From the NCBI RefSeq assembly GCF_900094945.1, contig NZ_FMAQ01000001.1, positions 248,001 through 312,000 on the forward strand: a stretch of DNA of 64,000 nt, read 5' to 3'. Position numbers and translations under genes: made by a program. Below the pieces are notes generated by a model, which had not been told where the DNA came from, searched no databases, and saw only the letters and a program-made list of their open reading frames with translations. Position 1 is the first letter of the stretch; every line of letters begins with the position of its first letter. This DNA comes from Gilliamella bombicola. GTDB lineage: Bacteria; Pseudomonadota; Gammaproteobacteria; Enterobacterales; Orbaceae. Shown here piece after piece: positions 1 through 8,566 of the stretch.

Positions 1-2
1 TA

Positions 3-797
3 TCTAATGTTGCCCCTTTATTAGCGCCAATTATTGGTGGATTTATTTTATATTGGTTCAATTGGCAAGCCAATTTCTACACTATAAGCCTAATTGCTTT
101 AACCTGCTTTGGTCTAGTCATCACCTTTATTCCGGAAACACTAGCAAAAACAAAACGTGATAAATTTAGCTTAATTCGCATTTTAAATAATTTCATTACG
201 CTATTCCGCCATAAACAAGTATTAATTTATATGATGATAGGTGCATTTTCTGGTGCGGGATTGTTTTCATTTTTAAGCTTAGGGCCTTTTGTTTATATGA
301 ACCTGCACGGTGTTGCATCAATTAATTTTGGTTACTACTTTGCGTTCAATATCATAGTTATGGTCCTAATGAATACATTAAATAGCCGTTTTGTAAAACA
401 TGTTGGCTCTATTAAAATGATGCGCTTAGGCCTGTCGCTCCAATTTATTATGGCAATAGGACTGATGATCGTCACGTTCTTTAATTTGGGGTTTGCCTAT
501 CTTGTTGCTTGTGTTGCTGGTTATATCGGTTGTATGTCAACCATTGGTGGCAATAGCATGGCAATCATTTTAGACTTTTACCCCCATATTGCAGGCACGG
601 CGTCTTCTCTTGCCGGTACGATTCGATTTGCCGTTGCAGGGGCAATGGGTATATTATTATCAATATTAGTCTCAACGCATACTGCTGCAACTATAACGAT
701 CGACAATACAACAGAATGGCTAATGGTTGGCTCTATGGTGTTATGTAATTTCCTTTCTGTTGGATTATTTTTAAGGATCAAAAACATCAAAAGGTAA
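3..797 (+). CDS. Bcr/CflA-type MFS drug efflux transporter, 3' part
   Basis: The reading frame is open from the first bases of the window to the stop at 795-797, so the 5' end lies outside. The first visible residues (SNVAPLLAPIIGG, then a Trp-rich stretch) match the motif after TM5 of the Bcr/CflA branch of 12-TM drug:H+ antiporters. About six further hydrophobic segments follow, ending in a short basic tail. Inner-membrane location and export of drugs or metabolites are family knowledge; the substrate cannot be read from the sequence. The stop is 5 bp before the next gene, so the two may be co-transcribed. An ATG at 231 is internal, since homology continues upstream of it. Confidence 0.8.
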   Translation, partial: SNVAPLLAPIIGGFILYWFNWQANFYTISLIALTCFGLVITFIPETLAKTKRDKFSLIRILNNFITLFRHKQVLIYMMIGAFSGAGLFSFLSLGPFVYMNLHGVASINFGYYFAFNIIVMVLMNTLNSRFVKHVGSIKMMRLGLSLQFIMAIGLMIVTFFNLGFAYLVACVAGYIGCMSTIGGNSMAIILDFYPHIAGTASSLAGTIRFAVAGAMGILLSILVSTHTAATITIDNTTEWLMVGSMVLCNFLSVGLFLRIKNIKR

Positions 798-802
798 TAG
801 TA

Positions 803-1327
803 ATGATTTATCAACTAGGTAATTTACATCCACAAATTCATCAAAATTGTTTTATCGCAAAATCTGCCGATATTATTGGTGATGTTGTTTTACAAGAAGG
901 TGTCTCTATCTGGTTTAATGCTGTTTTACGGGGTGATATTGCACCGATCAGCATTGGAAAAAATAGTAACGTACAAGATAACTGCACAATACACCTTGAA
1001 ACCGACATCCCTTGCATTGTTGGCGAAAACGTCACTATCGGTCACAACGTCATTCTTCATAGCTGTACGATTGAAGATAATGTACTAATTGGTATGGGCA
1101 GTACAATTCTCAATAACGCTAAAATCGCAAAAAACTGCTTAGTAGGTGCTAATTCACTAGTTACCCATTCGCTTCCTTATGAAGAAGGATGTCTTATTAT
1201 GGGATCACCAGCGAAAATTATCCGCAAATTGACCGAAGCAGAAATCAACGGCAATATAAAAAATGCACAACATTATGTACAAAATGGAAAACGATTTAAC
1301 CAAAATCTAACCCCTGTTAATTCATAA
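803..1327 (+). CDS. yrdA: Gamma-carbonic anhydrase family protein (YrdA-like)
   Basis: A 174-aa left-handed beta-helix (hexapeptide-repeat) protein. The three metal-ligand histidines of the family are present in the contexts TIHLE, IGHNV and ILHSC, in the expected order around residues 70-95, after an Arg-Gly-Asp (RGD) at about residues 44-46. The family forms trimers that bind Zn or Fe between subunits; many YrdA/PaaY members have weak or no measured carbonic anhydrase activity, so the true reaction is uncertain. It starts 5 bp after the MFS gene and is probably in the same transcript. Length is normal for the family. Confidence 0.85.
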   Translation: MIYQLGNLHPQIHQNCFIAKSADIIGDVVLQEGVSIWFNAVLRGDIAPISIGKNSNVQDNCTIHLETDIPCIVGENVTIGHNVILHSCTIEDNVLIGMGSTILNNAKIAKNCLVGANSLVTHSLPYEEGCLIMGSPAKIIRKLTEAEINGNIKNAQHYVQNGKRFNQNLTPVNS

Positions 1328-1439
1328 CAACACTATTGATAATAATAAATGCGGTTTTATCTTTTATTCGCTCTTTGAGAGAGTGCAATTTATGATAAAA
1401 TGCCCACAATTTTAATAGCGACAATGTTTAGGTACGTGT

Positions 1440-4436
1440 TTGAAAAAGCCCAAAATTACAAGAAAACAAATTACAACTCAATTTATTCTATTTATAATAA
1501 TCGGGTTAGCTGTTTGTTTATTTTTATCACAGTACAGTTACGATCCGTCTGATCCTGGTTGGTCTCGTACTGCTTGGCACGATCCTATTAGTAATTTTGG
1601 CGGTTATATTGGCGCATATACCTGCGATATTCTTTTTCAATTTTTAGGTTTTATCGCTTATAGCCTACCTTTCATTGTTATTTTTATTTGTTTACAGTCA
1701 ATTGTCTATTTTTACAAGCATGCTAATGAGCCTATTAACTACTTTAGTCTTTCATTTCGGATTATTGGAGTTTTAGCGTTTATATTTAGTGCTACAGGAT
1801 TTTTTGCTTTAAATATTCGTGATTCTGAACAGTTTGAAGCTGGTGGTTATTTGGGTGCGATAGTCATCGAAAGCCTTTTACCCATTATAAATAACGTTGC
1901 TTTATCATTCATTCTTCTTGGAACTTGCCTAGCCTGTGTCACGTTATTAACTGGATTATCATGGCTCAATCTAATCGAAAAATTAGGTGCTTTTGTCATG
2001 CTTCTACTATTACCGATTAGATGGTTAATTAAATCTCGCCCGACAAATAACTATGAACAACCTGACTCACACCATGAAAAACCGATAATAGAGTCTGATG
2101 AGGAGACAAAATCACCTCAATTTACCATACCGTTTGAAACAAAAAATGATAATTCCCATATCATTCAAACATCAACCGCAATCCCGAGCAATGAAACCTT
2201 CCAAGAGCAGTCTTCAAATACTACGGCATTGACTGACAATGAAGAAATTTTAATCAAAACTACTGCTGAATTAATCGGATCACCGCGCGAAGATGCCCAA
2301 TTACCACCGTCAAGTACAACCTCACAAACAATTGACAACCCGCCTAGGAAAGAACTTGACCCAGACGAAATTCTATCGCGCCTTGAATCGATTATTCAAA
2401 ACATAAATACGGACAAAGCCACACCCGATCAAGAGCAAGCATTGTCTTCATCAATGGAGCAAATAAAACAGGTAATACAAACGCAAAAATCAGCAGAAAA
2501 ATTGTCTTTTGAAGAGCCAGACAAATACACTATTTCTGATGCTCCAAGTAAACCCTTATTTACTTCGGTACATAATGAGCCTGAAATTAAATTCACTCAT
2601 GAACAAACACACATTGAACCAGCTATAGACGTTGCAAAGGTTGAAATAATTGAATCTAAGCAACCATTTATCCAAGAACCAGAGGTTAATACTGACCAAG
2701 CAAATATTGTTAGCATAGCAGACACAGCAGATACAGAAACTGACACAGAAGTAAAAGCAGAATCAGAAGCCAAACAACTGGAATATATTGATACCGAAGC
2801 GCTAAAAAAAGCCAATCCAATCATTGACGACATCTATCCTGAAGAAGATCGTGTTGAAGATGTACAACACTACCATTCCAACGAAAGCGACGAAGAAAGT
2901 TTAATTCATCCATTATTACGACGAAATGATAAACCATTACCTAAACCAACTACACCTTTGCCATCGCTAAACTTGTTAACCGCGCCACCGACAGCGCGAA
3001 TCGAAGTTGATCATGCTGCTTTAAATGCCATGTCTGAACTAATTGAAAAAAGTTTGTCGGATTACCGCGTAAAAGCTAAAGTGGTTGATTATTTACCGGG
3101 ACCTGTAATTACTCGTTTTGAAATTGAACTGGCACCGGGTATTAAAGCCGCACGAATTTCAACGCTAGACCGTGATTTAGCGCGTTCACTATCCATGCCA
3201 TCAGTACGTGTAGTCGAAGTCATTCCGGGTAAACCTTATGTTGGCATCGAATTACCTAATAAAAATCGCCAAACGGTCTACTTTAGGGAGGTCTTAGATA
3301 GTCCTCAATTTAAAGATGCGCCATCACCGCTAACGATAGTATTAGGGAAAGATATCTCTGGACAATCGGTGGTTGCTGATTTGGCGAAGATGCCACATTT
3401 ATTAGTTGCCGGTACGACAGGTTCAGGTAAATCAGTCGGCGTTAATGCAATGATTTTAAGTATTTTATATAAATCGCAACCTGAAGATGTCAGGTTTATA
3501 ATGATTGACCCGAAAATGCTTGAATTATCTATTTACGAAGGGATACCACACTTATTAACCCAAGTAGTAACCGATATGAAAGATGCCGCTAATGCACTAA
3601 ATTGGTGTGTTAATGAAATGGAACGACGCTATCGGCTCATGTCGGCGTTAGGTGTCCGTAATATTGCCGGTTATAACGAAAAAATCAAACTGGCAGAACA
3701 AATGGGCAGGCCTATTCCCGATCCGCTATGGAAACCAACCGATAGCATGGATCTTAACATGCCAACACTAGAAAAATTACCATACATTGTAGTTATGGTT
3801 GATGAGTTTGCCGATCTTATTATGGCTGTTGGCAAGAAAGTAGAAGAGTTAATTGCACGCCTTGCTCAAAAAGCACGGGCGGCTGGTATTCACTTGGTAT
3901 TAGCGACACAGCGCCCGTCAGTTGATGTCATTACCGGCTTAATCAAAGCAAATATTCCAACACGCATTGCCTTTACAGTATCAAGTAAAATTGACTCGCG
4001 TACCATTTTAGATCAAATGGGCGCTGAATCACTACTTGGTATGGGGGATATGCTTTATTTAGCCCCTAATAGTTCCATTCCAATTCGCGTTCACGGTGCC
4101 TTTGTCCGTGATGAAGAAGTGCACGCCGTTGTACAAGATTGGAAAGCACGTGGCACACCAAAATATATCGAAAATGTCACTGTAGCAACCGACGAAAGTG
4201 AAAACGGTAACGCAGATACGTTAGGCGAAGAGCTCGATCCATTATTCGACCAAGTTGTCGCTTTTGTTATTGAAACACGAAGAGCGTCAATTTCTAGCGT
4301 ACAACGCAAATTTAGAATTGGCTATAACCGAGCTGCCCGCATTGTGGAACAAATGGAAGTAGAAGGCATTATTAGCGCCCCAAGCCACAACGGTAATCGA
4401 GAAGTACTTGCAGTATCAACACACAGTGATTATTAA
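1440..4436 (+). CDS. ftsK: DNA translocase FtsK
   Basis: A 998-aa septal DNA pump that couples chromosome dimer resolution to division. Residues ~10-200 hold several hydrophobic segments that anchor it at the septum. Residues ~200-500 are an acidic, Glu/Ser/Thr-rich linker. The RecA-like motor follows, with Walker A GTTGSGKS near residue 658 and a Walker B ending MVDEFADL. The last ~65 residues are the winged-helix gamma domain that reads KOPS and touches XerD. It is shorter than the ~1330-aa E. coli protein because the linker is shorter. No ATG fits the frame; the start is TTG at 1440, with AGG 7 nt upstream. The usual downstream partners lolA and rarA are not here but near 61-63 kb. Confidence 0.95.
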   Translation: MKKPKITRKQITTQFILFIIIGLAVCLFLSQYSYDPSDPGWSRTAWHDPISNFGGYIGAYTCDILFQFLGFIAYSLPFIVIFICLQSIVYFYKHANEPINYFSLSFRIIGVLAFIFSATGFFALNIRDSEQFEAGGYLGAIVIESLLPIINNVALSFILLGTCLACVTLLTGLSWLNLIEKLGAFVMLLLLPIRWLIKSRPTNNYEQPDSHHEKPIIESDEETKSPQFTIPFETKNDNSHIIQTSTAIPSNETFQEQSSNTTALTDNEEILIKTTAELIGSPREDAQLPPSSTTSQTIDNPPRKELDPDEILSRLESIIQNINTDKATPDQEQALSSSMEQIKQVIQTQKSAEKLSFEEPDKYTISDAPSKPLFTSVHNEPEIKFTHEQTHIEPAIDVAKVEIIESKQPFIQEPEVNTDQANIVSIADTADTETDTEVKAESEAKQLEYIDTEALKKANPIIDDIYPEEDRVEDVQHYHSNESDEESLIHPLLRRNDKPLPKPTTPLPSLNLLTAPPTARIEVDHAALNAMSELIEKSLSDYRVKAKVVDYLPGPVITRFEIELAPGIKAARISTLDRDLARSLSMPSVRVVEVIPGKPYVGIELPNKNRQTVYFREVLDSPQFKDAPSPLTIVLGKDISGQSVVADLAKMPHLLVAGTTGSGKSVGVNAMILSILYKSQPEDVRFIMIDPKMLELSIYEGIPHLLTQVVTDMKDAANALNWCVNEMERRYRLMSALGVRNIAGYNEKIKLAEQMGRPIPDPLWKPTDSMDLNMPTLEKLPYIVVMVDEFADLIMAVGKKVEELIARLAQKARAAGIHLVLATQRPSVDVITGLIKANIPTRIAFTVSSKIDSRTILDQMGAESLLGMGDMLYLAPNSSIPIRVHGAFVRDEEVHAVVQDWKARGTPKYIENVTVATDESENGNADTLGEELDPLFDQVVAFVIETRRASISSVQRKFRIGYNRAARIVEQMEVEGIISAPSHNGNREVLAVSTHSDY

Positions 4437-4443
4437 TCCTTAT

Positions 4444-4481
4444 AATAAACCAAGCCATTTAAAACAATGGATTGGTTTATT
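4444..4481 (+). terminator. Hairpin after ftsK
   Basis: Inverted repeat just downstream of the ftsK stop, with arms AATAAACCA and TGGTTTATT and partly paired inner bases. There is no clear T-tract, so termination is an inference from position. Confidence 0.4.
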
Positions 4482-4537
4482 ACGCCATTACAACGCACAA
4501 CAGAATAACTATCATCGCCAATAGGTAACAAATAATA

Positions 4538-5440
4538 ATGAACGCTTATTATCAGCAAATAGCATTATTAGAACTAAAACTCAATAATGACTCCAATCGA
4601 TGCTTACCTGCACAATTAGCAACCCAAGCATTAATTAAAGAAATTTGTCTATCACCTAAGCCGGGATTAGTTGACATGAATAACAGTGGCGCCCACCGCG
4701 ACATGGATTTTCAAACCTTTGTCCACAGCATCAGCGCCATTAGTAACTGGTTTGAACGTTTTTATCAATATGGCAAAGCATCCGCTTTACACGATAACAA
4801 ACTATTTTTAGCAGGAATTAGACCGATTGGTATTGAGTGTGAACAAGCCATGTTCCAAGCCACCAACCAAGTCAACACCCATAAAGGCGGCATATTTGCT
4901 TTTGGATTGCTATTGGGTGCAATTGGACGATTAGAACAACTTGCCTTACCCACCCATGCACAAAGCATCTGTGACCAAGTTTCAGCCATTTGCCAAGGTA
5001 TAGTTCAAAGCGAACTACAGCAAAATAACCAAGCTAATTCGATAGGCGAAAAGCTATTTAAACGTCATCACTTATCTGGCGCACGTGGCGAAGCAGAATC
5101 AGGTTATGCAACTGTTCGAAACGTTTCACTACCTATCTATCAAGAAATGCAAAATCACGGTCACGATGAAGAAACTAGCCTATTGCAAGCAATGTTACAT
5201 TTGCTTGCATTTAATCAAGATACCAACTTAGTTGCACGGGGTGGACTTGATGGCTTGGCTTTTGTGCAAGAACAAGCGAAAAAACTCATCAAACAAGGTG
5301 GCATAATCAATCCCAAAGTACGGGAAAATTTGTATCAACTTGATACCGAATTAATAAAACGCAATTTAAGCCCCGGTGGTTCGGCTGATTTAATTGCGAT
5401 CACTTGGTTTTTGTCTCAATATAATAAATACCTTTTCTGA
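4538..5440 (+). CDS. citG: Triphosphoribosyl-dephospho-CoA synthase CitG
   Basis: A 300-aa enzyme that makes 2'-(5''-triphosphoribosyl)-3'-dephospho-CoA from ATP and dephospho-CoA, the precursor of the citrate lyase prosthetic group. The CitG/MdcB signature is clear: SPKPGLVDMNNSGAHRDMDF near residues 46-65, HKGGIFAFGLLLGA around 111-124, ARGGLDGLAFV, and a C-terminal NLSPGGSADLIAITWFL. AGGTAA lies 9 nt before the ATG. It is separated from the other cit genes by the adhesin-like island at 5.4-7.8 kb. Its last codons and stop lie inside a copy of the ~40-bp repeat (5424-5450), so the extreme C-terminus may have been rewritten by that element. Confidence 0.92.
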   Translation: MNAYYQQIALLELKLNNDSNRCLPAQLATQALIKEICLSPKPGLVDMNNSGAHRDMDFQTFVHSISAISNWFERFYQYGKASALHDNKLFLAGIRPIGIECEQAMFQATNQVNTHKGGIFAFGLLLGAIGRLEQLALPTHAQSICDQVSAICQGIVQSELQQNNQANSIGEKLFKRHHLSGARGEAESGYATVRNVSLPIYQEMQNHGHDEETSLLQAMLHLLAFNQDTNLVARGGLDGLAFVQEQAKKLIKQGGIINPKVRENLYQLDTELIKRNLSPGGSADLIAITWFLSQYNKYLF

Positions 5441-5450
5441 CCGATTTTTG
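5424..5450 (+). repeat. Repeat copy R1 (truncated), overlapping the citG stop
   Basis: Shares a continuous 24-bp match (ending CTGACCGATTTTTG) with copy R2 at 5847-5870 and lacks the ATC of the fuller AATAAAATCAATACC start. The citG stop TGA is the TGA of CTGACC. The 3' side can form a GATTTT/AAAATC hairpin around GGGCGG. Confidence 0.75.
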
Positions 5451-5830
5451 GGCGGAAAATCAGGCCTTTTTTGTTTTGGTGAATGAAATGAATTGAGTGC
5501 GGTGGTTTCGGACGTTTTGAGCTTGGGTGGATAAAATAGCTACAGTGACCACGTCCGAGCTAAGGGAATTAGAGCGAATTCCCTTAGCAATCCCGCGCTT
5601 GGCTGCAGAATGTGGCCTACGGCTACCCTCCGCCGTCGCTCGGTCTTGACGCACCGGCTATTATCCGTTCCAGACGGAGAATAGCCTCGCCAAACGTCCT
5701 GTTTGGCGTGCTAACCTCGCTCTGTTGTCGGCACATTCTGACGCCGGAATAAGACAAATAACATAACCATCTTTTTTGGGATGAGTTGTTGTGTTTTTGT
5801 TAGGCGGTTTTTGTTAAAAAATAGCCAGAA
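5451..5830. other. G+C-rich structured non-coding island between direct repeats R1 and R2
   Basis: No convincing gene. The stretch ~5500-5760 is visibly richer in G+C than the rest of the window and is packed with inverted repeats: TCGGACGT/ACGTCCGA (5508-5515 with 5551-5558); a perfect 12-bp pair GCTAAGGGAATT/AATTCCCTTAGC around a 6-nt loop (5559-5588); GGCTATTATCCG/CGGAGAATAGCC with one mismatch and a 7-nt loop (5656-5686); CGCCAAAC/GTTTGGCG (5688-5708); and an outer pair CAGAATGTG/CACATTCTG (5606-5614 with 5732-5740) enclosing the last two. It could be a structured RNA, a non-autonomous mobile element or degraded foreign DNA. Confidence 0.55.
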
Positions 5831-5881
5831 AAACTTTAATAAAATCAATACCTTTTCTGACCGATTTTTGTTTAAAAATCG
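5831..5881 (+). repeat. Repeat copy R2 with terminal hairpin
   Basis: Reads AAACTTTAATAAAATCAATA, then CCTTTTCTGACCGATTTTTG. It is followed directly by a perfect inverted repeat, CGATTTTT-gttt-AAAAATCG (5862-5881). It lies 43 bp past the 3' end of the adhesin-like gene on the other strand and is a direct repeat of R1. Confidence 0.8.
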
Positions 5882-5923
5882 TCCTTTATTTGCACCATCT
5901 TCCCCTTAAGCCGAAGGACTAAA

Positions 5924-7549
5924 CTAAGGTGTGGTACAAACAGCAAGTTCTGTATAAGATTGGCTATGGTCATGGGCATAGACGTAGATTCTGCCATCGT
6001 ACGCACTGGCTCGGCTGACAGGGCCTGATATGTCGCCAGCCCAATAGTAGCTGACAACGAAGCCCGCATCAACGTAATTGTACATGAGTCCCCACTCCGT
6101 GAAAAAACCTGCACCAATGTGACGCTGGTAATAATTACCACCTGAAGATGGCGTAGTACCATCTATACCATGTATACATGAGAACCAACTATTATCTACA
6201 CCACACTTCGCGTTAGTCAAATCATTAACCTTAGGAAGTCGATAACCCAAACGATTACACCAAGATATTTGATTAGATAAAGTCTCCATTTTATTCCTTC
6301 TATTGATAAACCACTGCCTCAACACAAATCCGTACTTCACCTCATTACCGCGATTATCCCTACCCACCAACTCAAAGGTCTGTGGTAAAGAGGGTACGGT
6401 TAGTGAGCTAGGATTACTTGATTGTATTCGAGAGCTATCCGCCTTAGGACCAATGATCGTCACCCGCGTTACATTCTTGGATTTATCAGTAATCCAACTA
6501 TCGGCTTCTATGGGCTGTCCACCTGGCGGGATGAATGTGCCTGAATGTGGTCTTGTCCAACTCACTGTAGCCGTTATCCCACCATGAGAAGCAGAAGACC
6601 ATGTCAACTGACCTCCATCTACTCCCGCTATATCTAAATCAAAATACAAACCATCAGCAGCCGTAGTAGGAAAATTACGACTGTAAGATGACGAACTGGT
6701 TGATTGAACTAAAAAACCCTTCTTCCGGTTCCAAATGTTAGCCGGGCCAGCGTAATGAAGGTCATCGCCATAGGAATAAGAGCCAAATTTCAAATCCGGC
6801 CTTGCGTAACAAATTTTAGGCTGTTGTGAATTCAGGTTGATATAATACACCGCTGAACTACCTCTAAAAATCCTACTATTCGGCACGCCATACTGTGTAG
6901 CTAAGCTGCCTCCAGTACTACTTAATGTTACTTTATAAGGCGCATCACATATATCTAATGTGTCGCTACGACTTACTGTATGGCCATTCTTGTCAGTGAA
7001 ACTTACCGATATACTCCCCGTCGCCGTTATGCCATTTGCACCCTGTCCATCTCCATCATCATCTCCCCAATAATTATATCTAGTGACCAAATCACTTAGA
7101 CTCACTGAATTCACTGATGATGGGATTAACATATCTATATCTCCCAAAGTACTTCCTGCATAAGGTAATCTTATTGGATTTGCTGCACTTGATGTATTAG
7201 TTGATGGCCTGATAACCCGACCATCCTGCAACTTAATAGACAATAAACTATCTGTGGAAGTCGCTTTAATTCGCCCCCCATCAAACGTTAAATACGGTGC
7301 ACTACCTTCAATAACCTTTGATGTATAAGTCGATAACGCATGTGTACTAAACGAACACGGCAATAACAACAACCCCGCAAAGGCCAATGAAAACTTTGAT
7401 AAGGGGGATAAAAGCTTGAATCTCGATGATAACCCAGACGATGGCGCCAAGCTAGATGGTTTCGATAATGAGGATGAAGTCTGTTTCAGACTACGGTGAT
7501 ATTGAAAAAGACTTAGGGCGTAGGTTTGGTTCCATCCATGATAGCGCAT
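5924..7549 (-). CDS. Secreted adhesin-like protein (invasin/Rat-type C-terminal domain)
   Basis: A 541-aa protein. After a long polar, Ser-rich N-terminus (residues 1-~50) comes a signal-like segment FSLAFAGLLLLPCSFSTHALS, then IEGSAPYLTFDGG. A possible Ca-binding stretch WGDDDGDGQG lies near residue 165. The C-terminus (ISWCNRLGYRLPKVNDLTNA ... RRHIGAGFFTEWG-like) resembles the adhesion domain (DUF823) found at the ends of Salmonella RatA/RatB and invasin-like proteins; this family link is from memory. It is paralogous to 46601-48103, and the two share six cysteines in the same contexts. No beta-barrel, LPXTG or lipobox is visible, so surface anchoring is unknown. It interrupts the citrate region between citG and citB and is bracketed by R2 and R3. 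The true start could be internal. Confidence 0.7.
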   Translation of the reverse strand: MRYHGWNQTYALSLFQYHRSLKQTSSSLSKPSSLAPSSGLSSRFKLLSPLSKFSLAFAGLLLLPCSFSTHALSTYTSKVIEGSAPYLTFDGGRIKATSTDSLLSIKLQDGRVIRPSTNTSSAANPIRLPYAGSTLGDIDMLIPSSVNSVSLSDLVTRYNYWGDDDGDGQGANGITATGSISVSFTDKNGHTVSRSDTLDICDAPYKVTLSSTGGSLATQYGVPNSRIFRGSSAVYYINLNSQQPKICYARPDLKFGSYSYGDDLHYAGPANIWNRKKGFLVQSTSSSSYSRNFPTTAADGLYFDLDIAGVDGGQLTWSSASHGGITATVSWTRPHSGTFIPPGGQPIEADSWITDKSKNVTRVTIIGPKADSSRIQSSNPSSLTVPSLPQTFELVGRDNRGNEVKYGFVLRQWFINRRNKMETLSNQISWCNRLGYRLPKVNDLTNAKCGVDNSWFSCIHGIDGTTPSSGGNYYQRHIGAGFFTEWGLMYNYVDAGFVVSYYWAGDISGPVSRASAYDGRIYVYAHDHSQSYTELAVCTTP

Positions 7550-7750
7550 TTCGATTGCCTTGTTAGGTAGTTTTTGTTTTATTGGTGTTTTTTATAATAG
7601 CCAGTTCAATTAACGAACACTTCTTTGCTTTAAAAGCACTTAGACTATAGTCGGTTGAAAAATAATGTACTAGTTTTTTTATTAAAAATTTGTAAGGTTT
7701 TTTAAAGAGTTAAGGTTGAGATTTTTTTGGTGTGTTTTAGGGGGAATAGT

Positions 7751-7780
7751 TTTGGTGGTTTTTTACTAACAACCACCAAA
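7751..7780. other. Perfect 10-bp inverted repeat
   Basis: TTTGGTGGTT and AACCACCAAA around a 10-nt loop, directly before repeat R3, in the ~300-bp gap between the adhesin-like gene and citB. No T-tract follows on either strand, so it is not a typical terminator. The rest of the gap (7550-7750) is AT-rich and presumably carries the promoter of the leftward adhesin-like gene. Confidence 0.6.
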
Positions 7781-7823
7781 TAAAAACTTAAATAAAATCA
7801 ATAGACTTTCTGACCAATTTTTA
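7781..7823 (+). repeat. Repeat copy R3
   Basis: Reads TAAAAACTTAAATAAAATCA, then ATAGACTTTCTGACCAATTT. It is diverged from the consensus (GAC for CCTT). The same AAAAACTTAAATAAAATCAA lead-in is found in copy R5. It lies 27 bp past the 3' end of citB. Confidence 0.75.
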
Positions 7824-7849
7824 TAGATATCATTCCTTTCTTTGAAGGA

Positions 7850-8551
7850 TTACTTCCCTAATCGTCTATATAATCTTTCTGGGCGTCCAATTTTTCCGTG
7901 ATTAAGTTCGACAGTTAATAATTTAATTTGGACACAATATTCTAAATATCGCCTAGCGGTTGTTTTGCTGATATTGGATTTTTCTACGATTTCGTCAACG
8001 GTGAGTGCTTTATCGGTTTGCATAAAGAGATCTTTTACTTTTTGTAATGTGATTTCTTCAATACCTTTTGAGCGGCGATTCATGTTGACAAAGTCTTTGG
8101 TCTGTAAATTAAAAAGTTCGTCAATTTTGCGTTGATTGACGTGTTTTTGTATGCTTTGTCGATATAAAAAGAGCTCAAAACGTTCAAGCGAGTGCTTTAG
8201 CCGTTGGTAAGATACGGGTTTAATTAAATAATCAAATGCACCATAACGGATCGCTTTGCTGCAAGTATCCATGTCGCTCGCTGCAGTAATAAAAATAACA
8301 TAACTGTTTAGGTGGTTATTGATTATGTATTCAAATAATTCTATTCCCTGTCCATCTGGTAAATAGTTATCAAGTAAAATTAAGGTTGGTTTTAGCTTTT
8401 CAACCATTATTTTGGCTTCTTCTAGATTTGATGCGATACCAATGACGTTGACTTTTGTGTCTTTTTGAATAAACTCTGCATTTAATTCGGCTAATATTGG
8501 CTCATCTTCTACAATCAGTACTTTGATGATGTTTTCTTGGAATTCGTTCAT
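7850..8551 (-). CDS. citB: Citrate two-component response regulator CitB/DpiA
   Basis: A 233-aa response regulator. The receiver domain (residues ~10-125) has the acidic pair VEDEP, the phospho-acceptor Asp in LILLDNYLPDG and the switch Lys in DYLIKPVS. The C-terminal ~70 residues form a helix-turn-helix (VDEIVEKSNISKTTARRYLE) typical of the CitB/DcuR group. It would activate citrate uptake and lyase genes when phosphorylated by CitA. The gene follows citA on the minus strand with a gap of 15 bp, and the pair diverges from citS, as expected for the citrate regulon. Length is normal. Confidence 0.9.
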   Translation of the reverse strand: MNEFQENIIKVLIVEDEPILAELNAEFIQKDTKVNVIGIASNLEEAKIMVEKLKPTLILLDNYLPDGQGIELFEYIINNHLNSYVIFITAASDMDTCSKAIRYGAFDYLIKPVSYQRLKHSLERFELFLYRQSIQKHVNQRKIDELFNLQTKDFVNMNRRSKGIEEITLQKVKDLFMQTDKALTVDEIVEKSNISKTTARRYLEYCVQIKLLTVELNHGKIGRPERLYRRLGK

Positions 8552-8566
8552 ACAATTACCTTTCGA

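Noticed and set aside
5460-5654. A 64-codon minus-strand frame in the G+C-rich island
   Set aside because: It runs through several inverted repeats and has no recognisable domain or ribosome site; the structure explains the open frame better.
5688-5708. G+C-rich hairpins as a tRNA or integron attC site
   Set aside because: No cloverleaf, no anticodon arm or TTCGA loop; no integrase gene and no attC R-box/L-box pattern was found.
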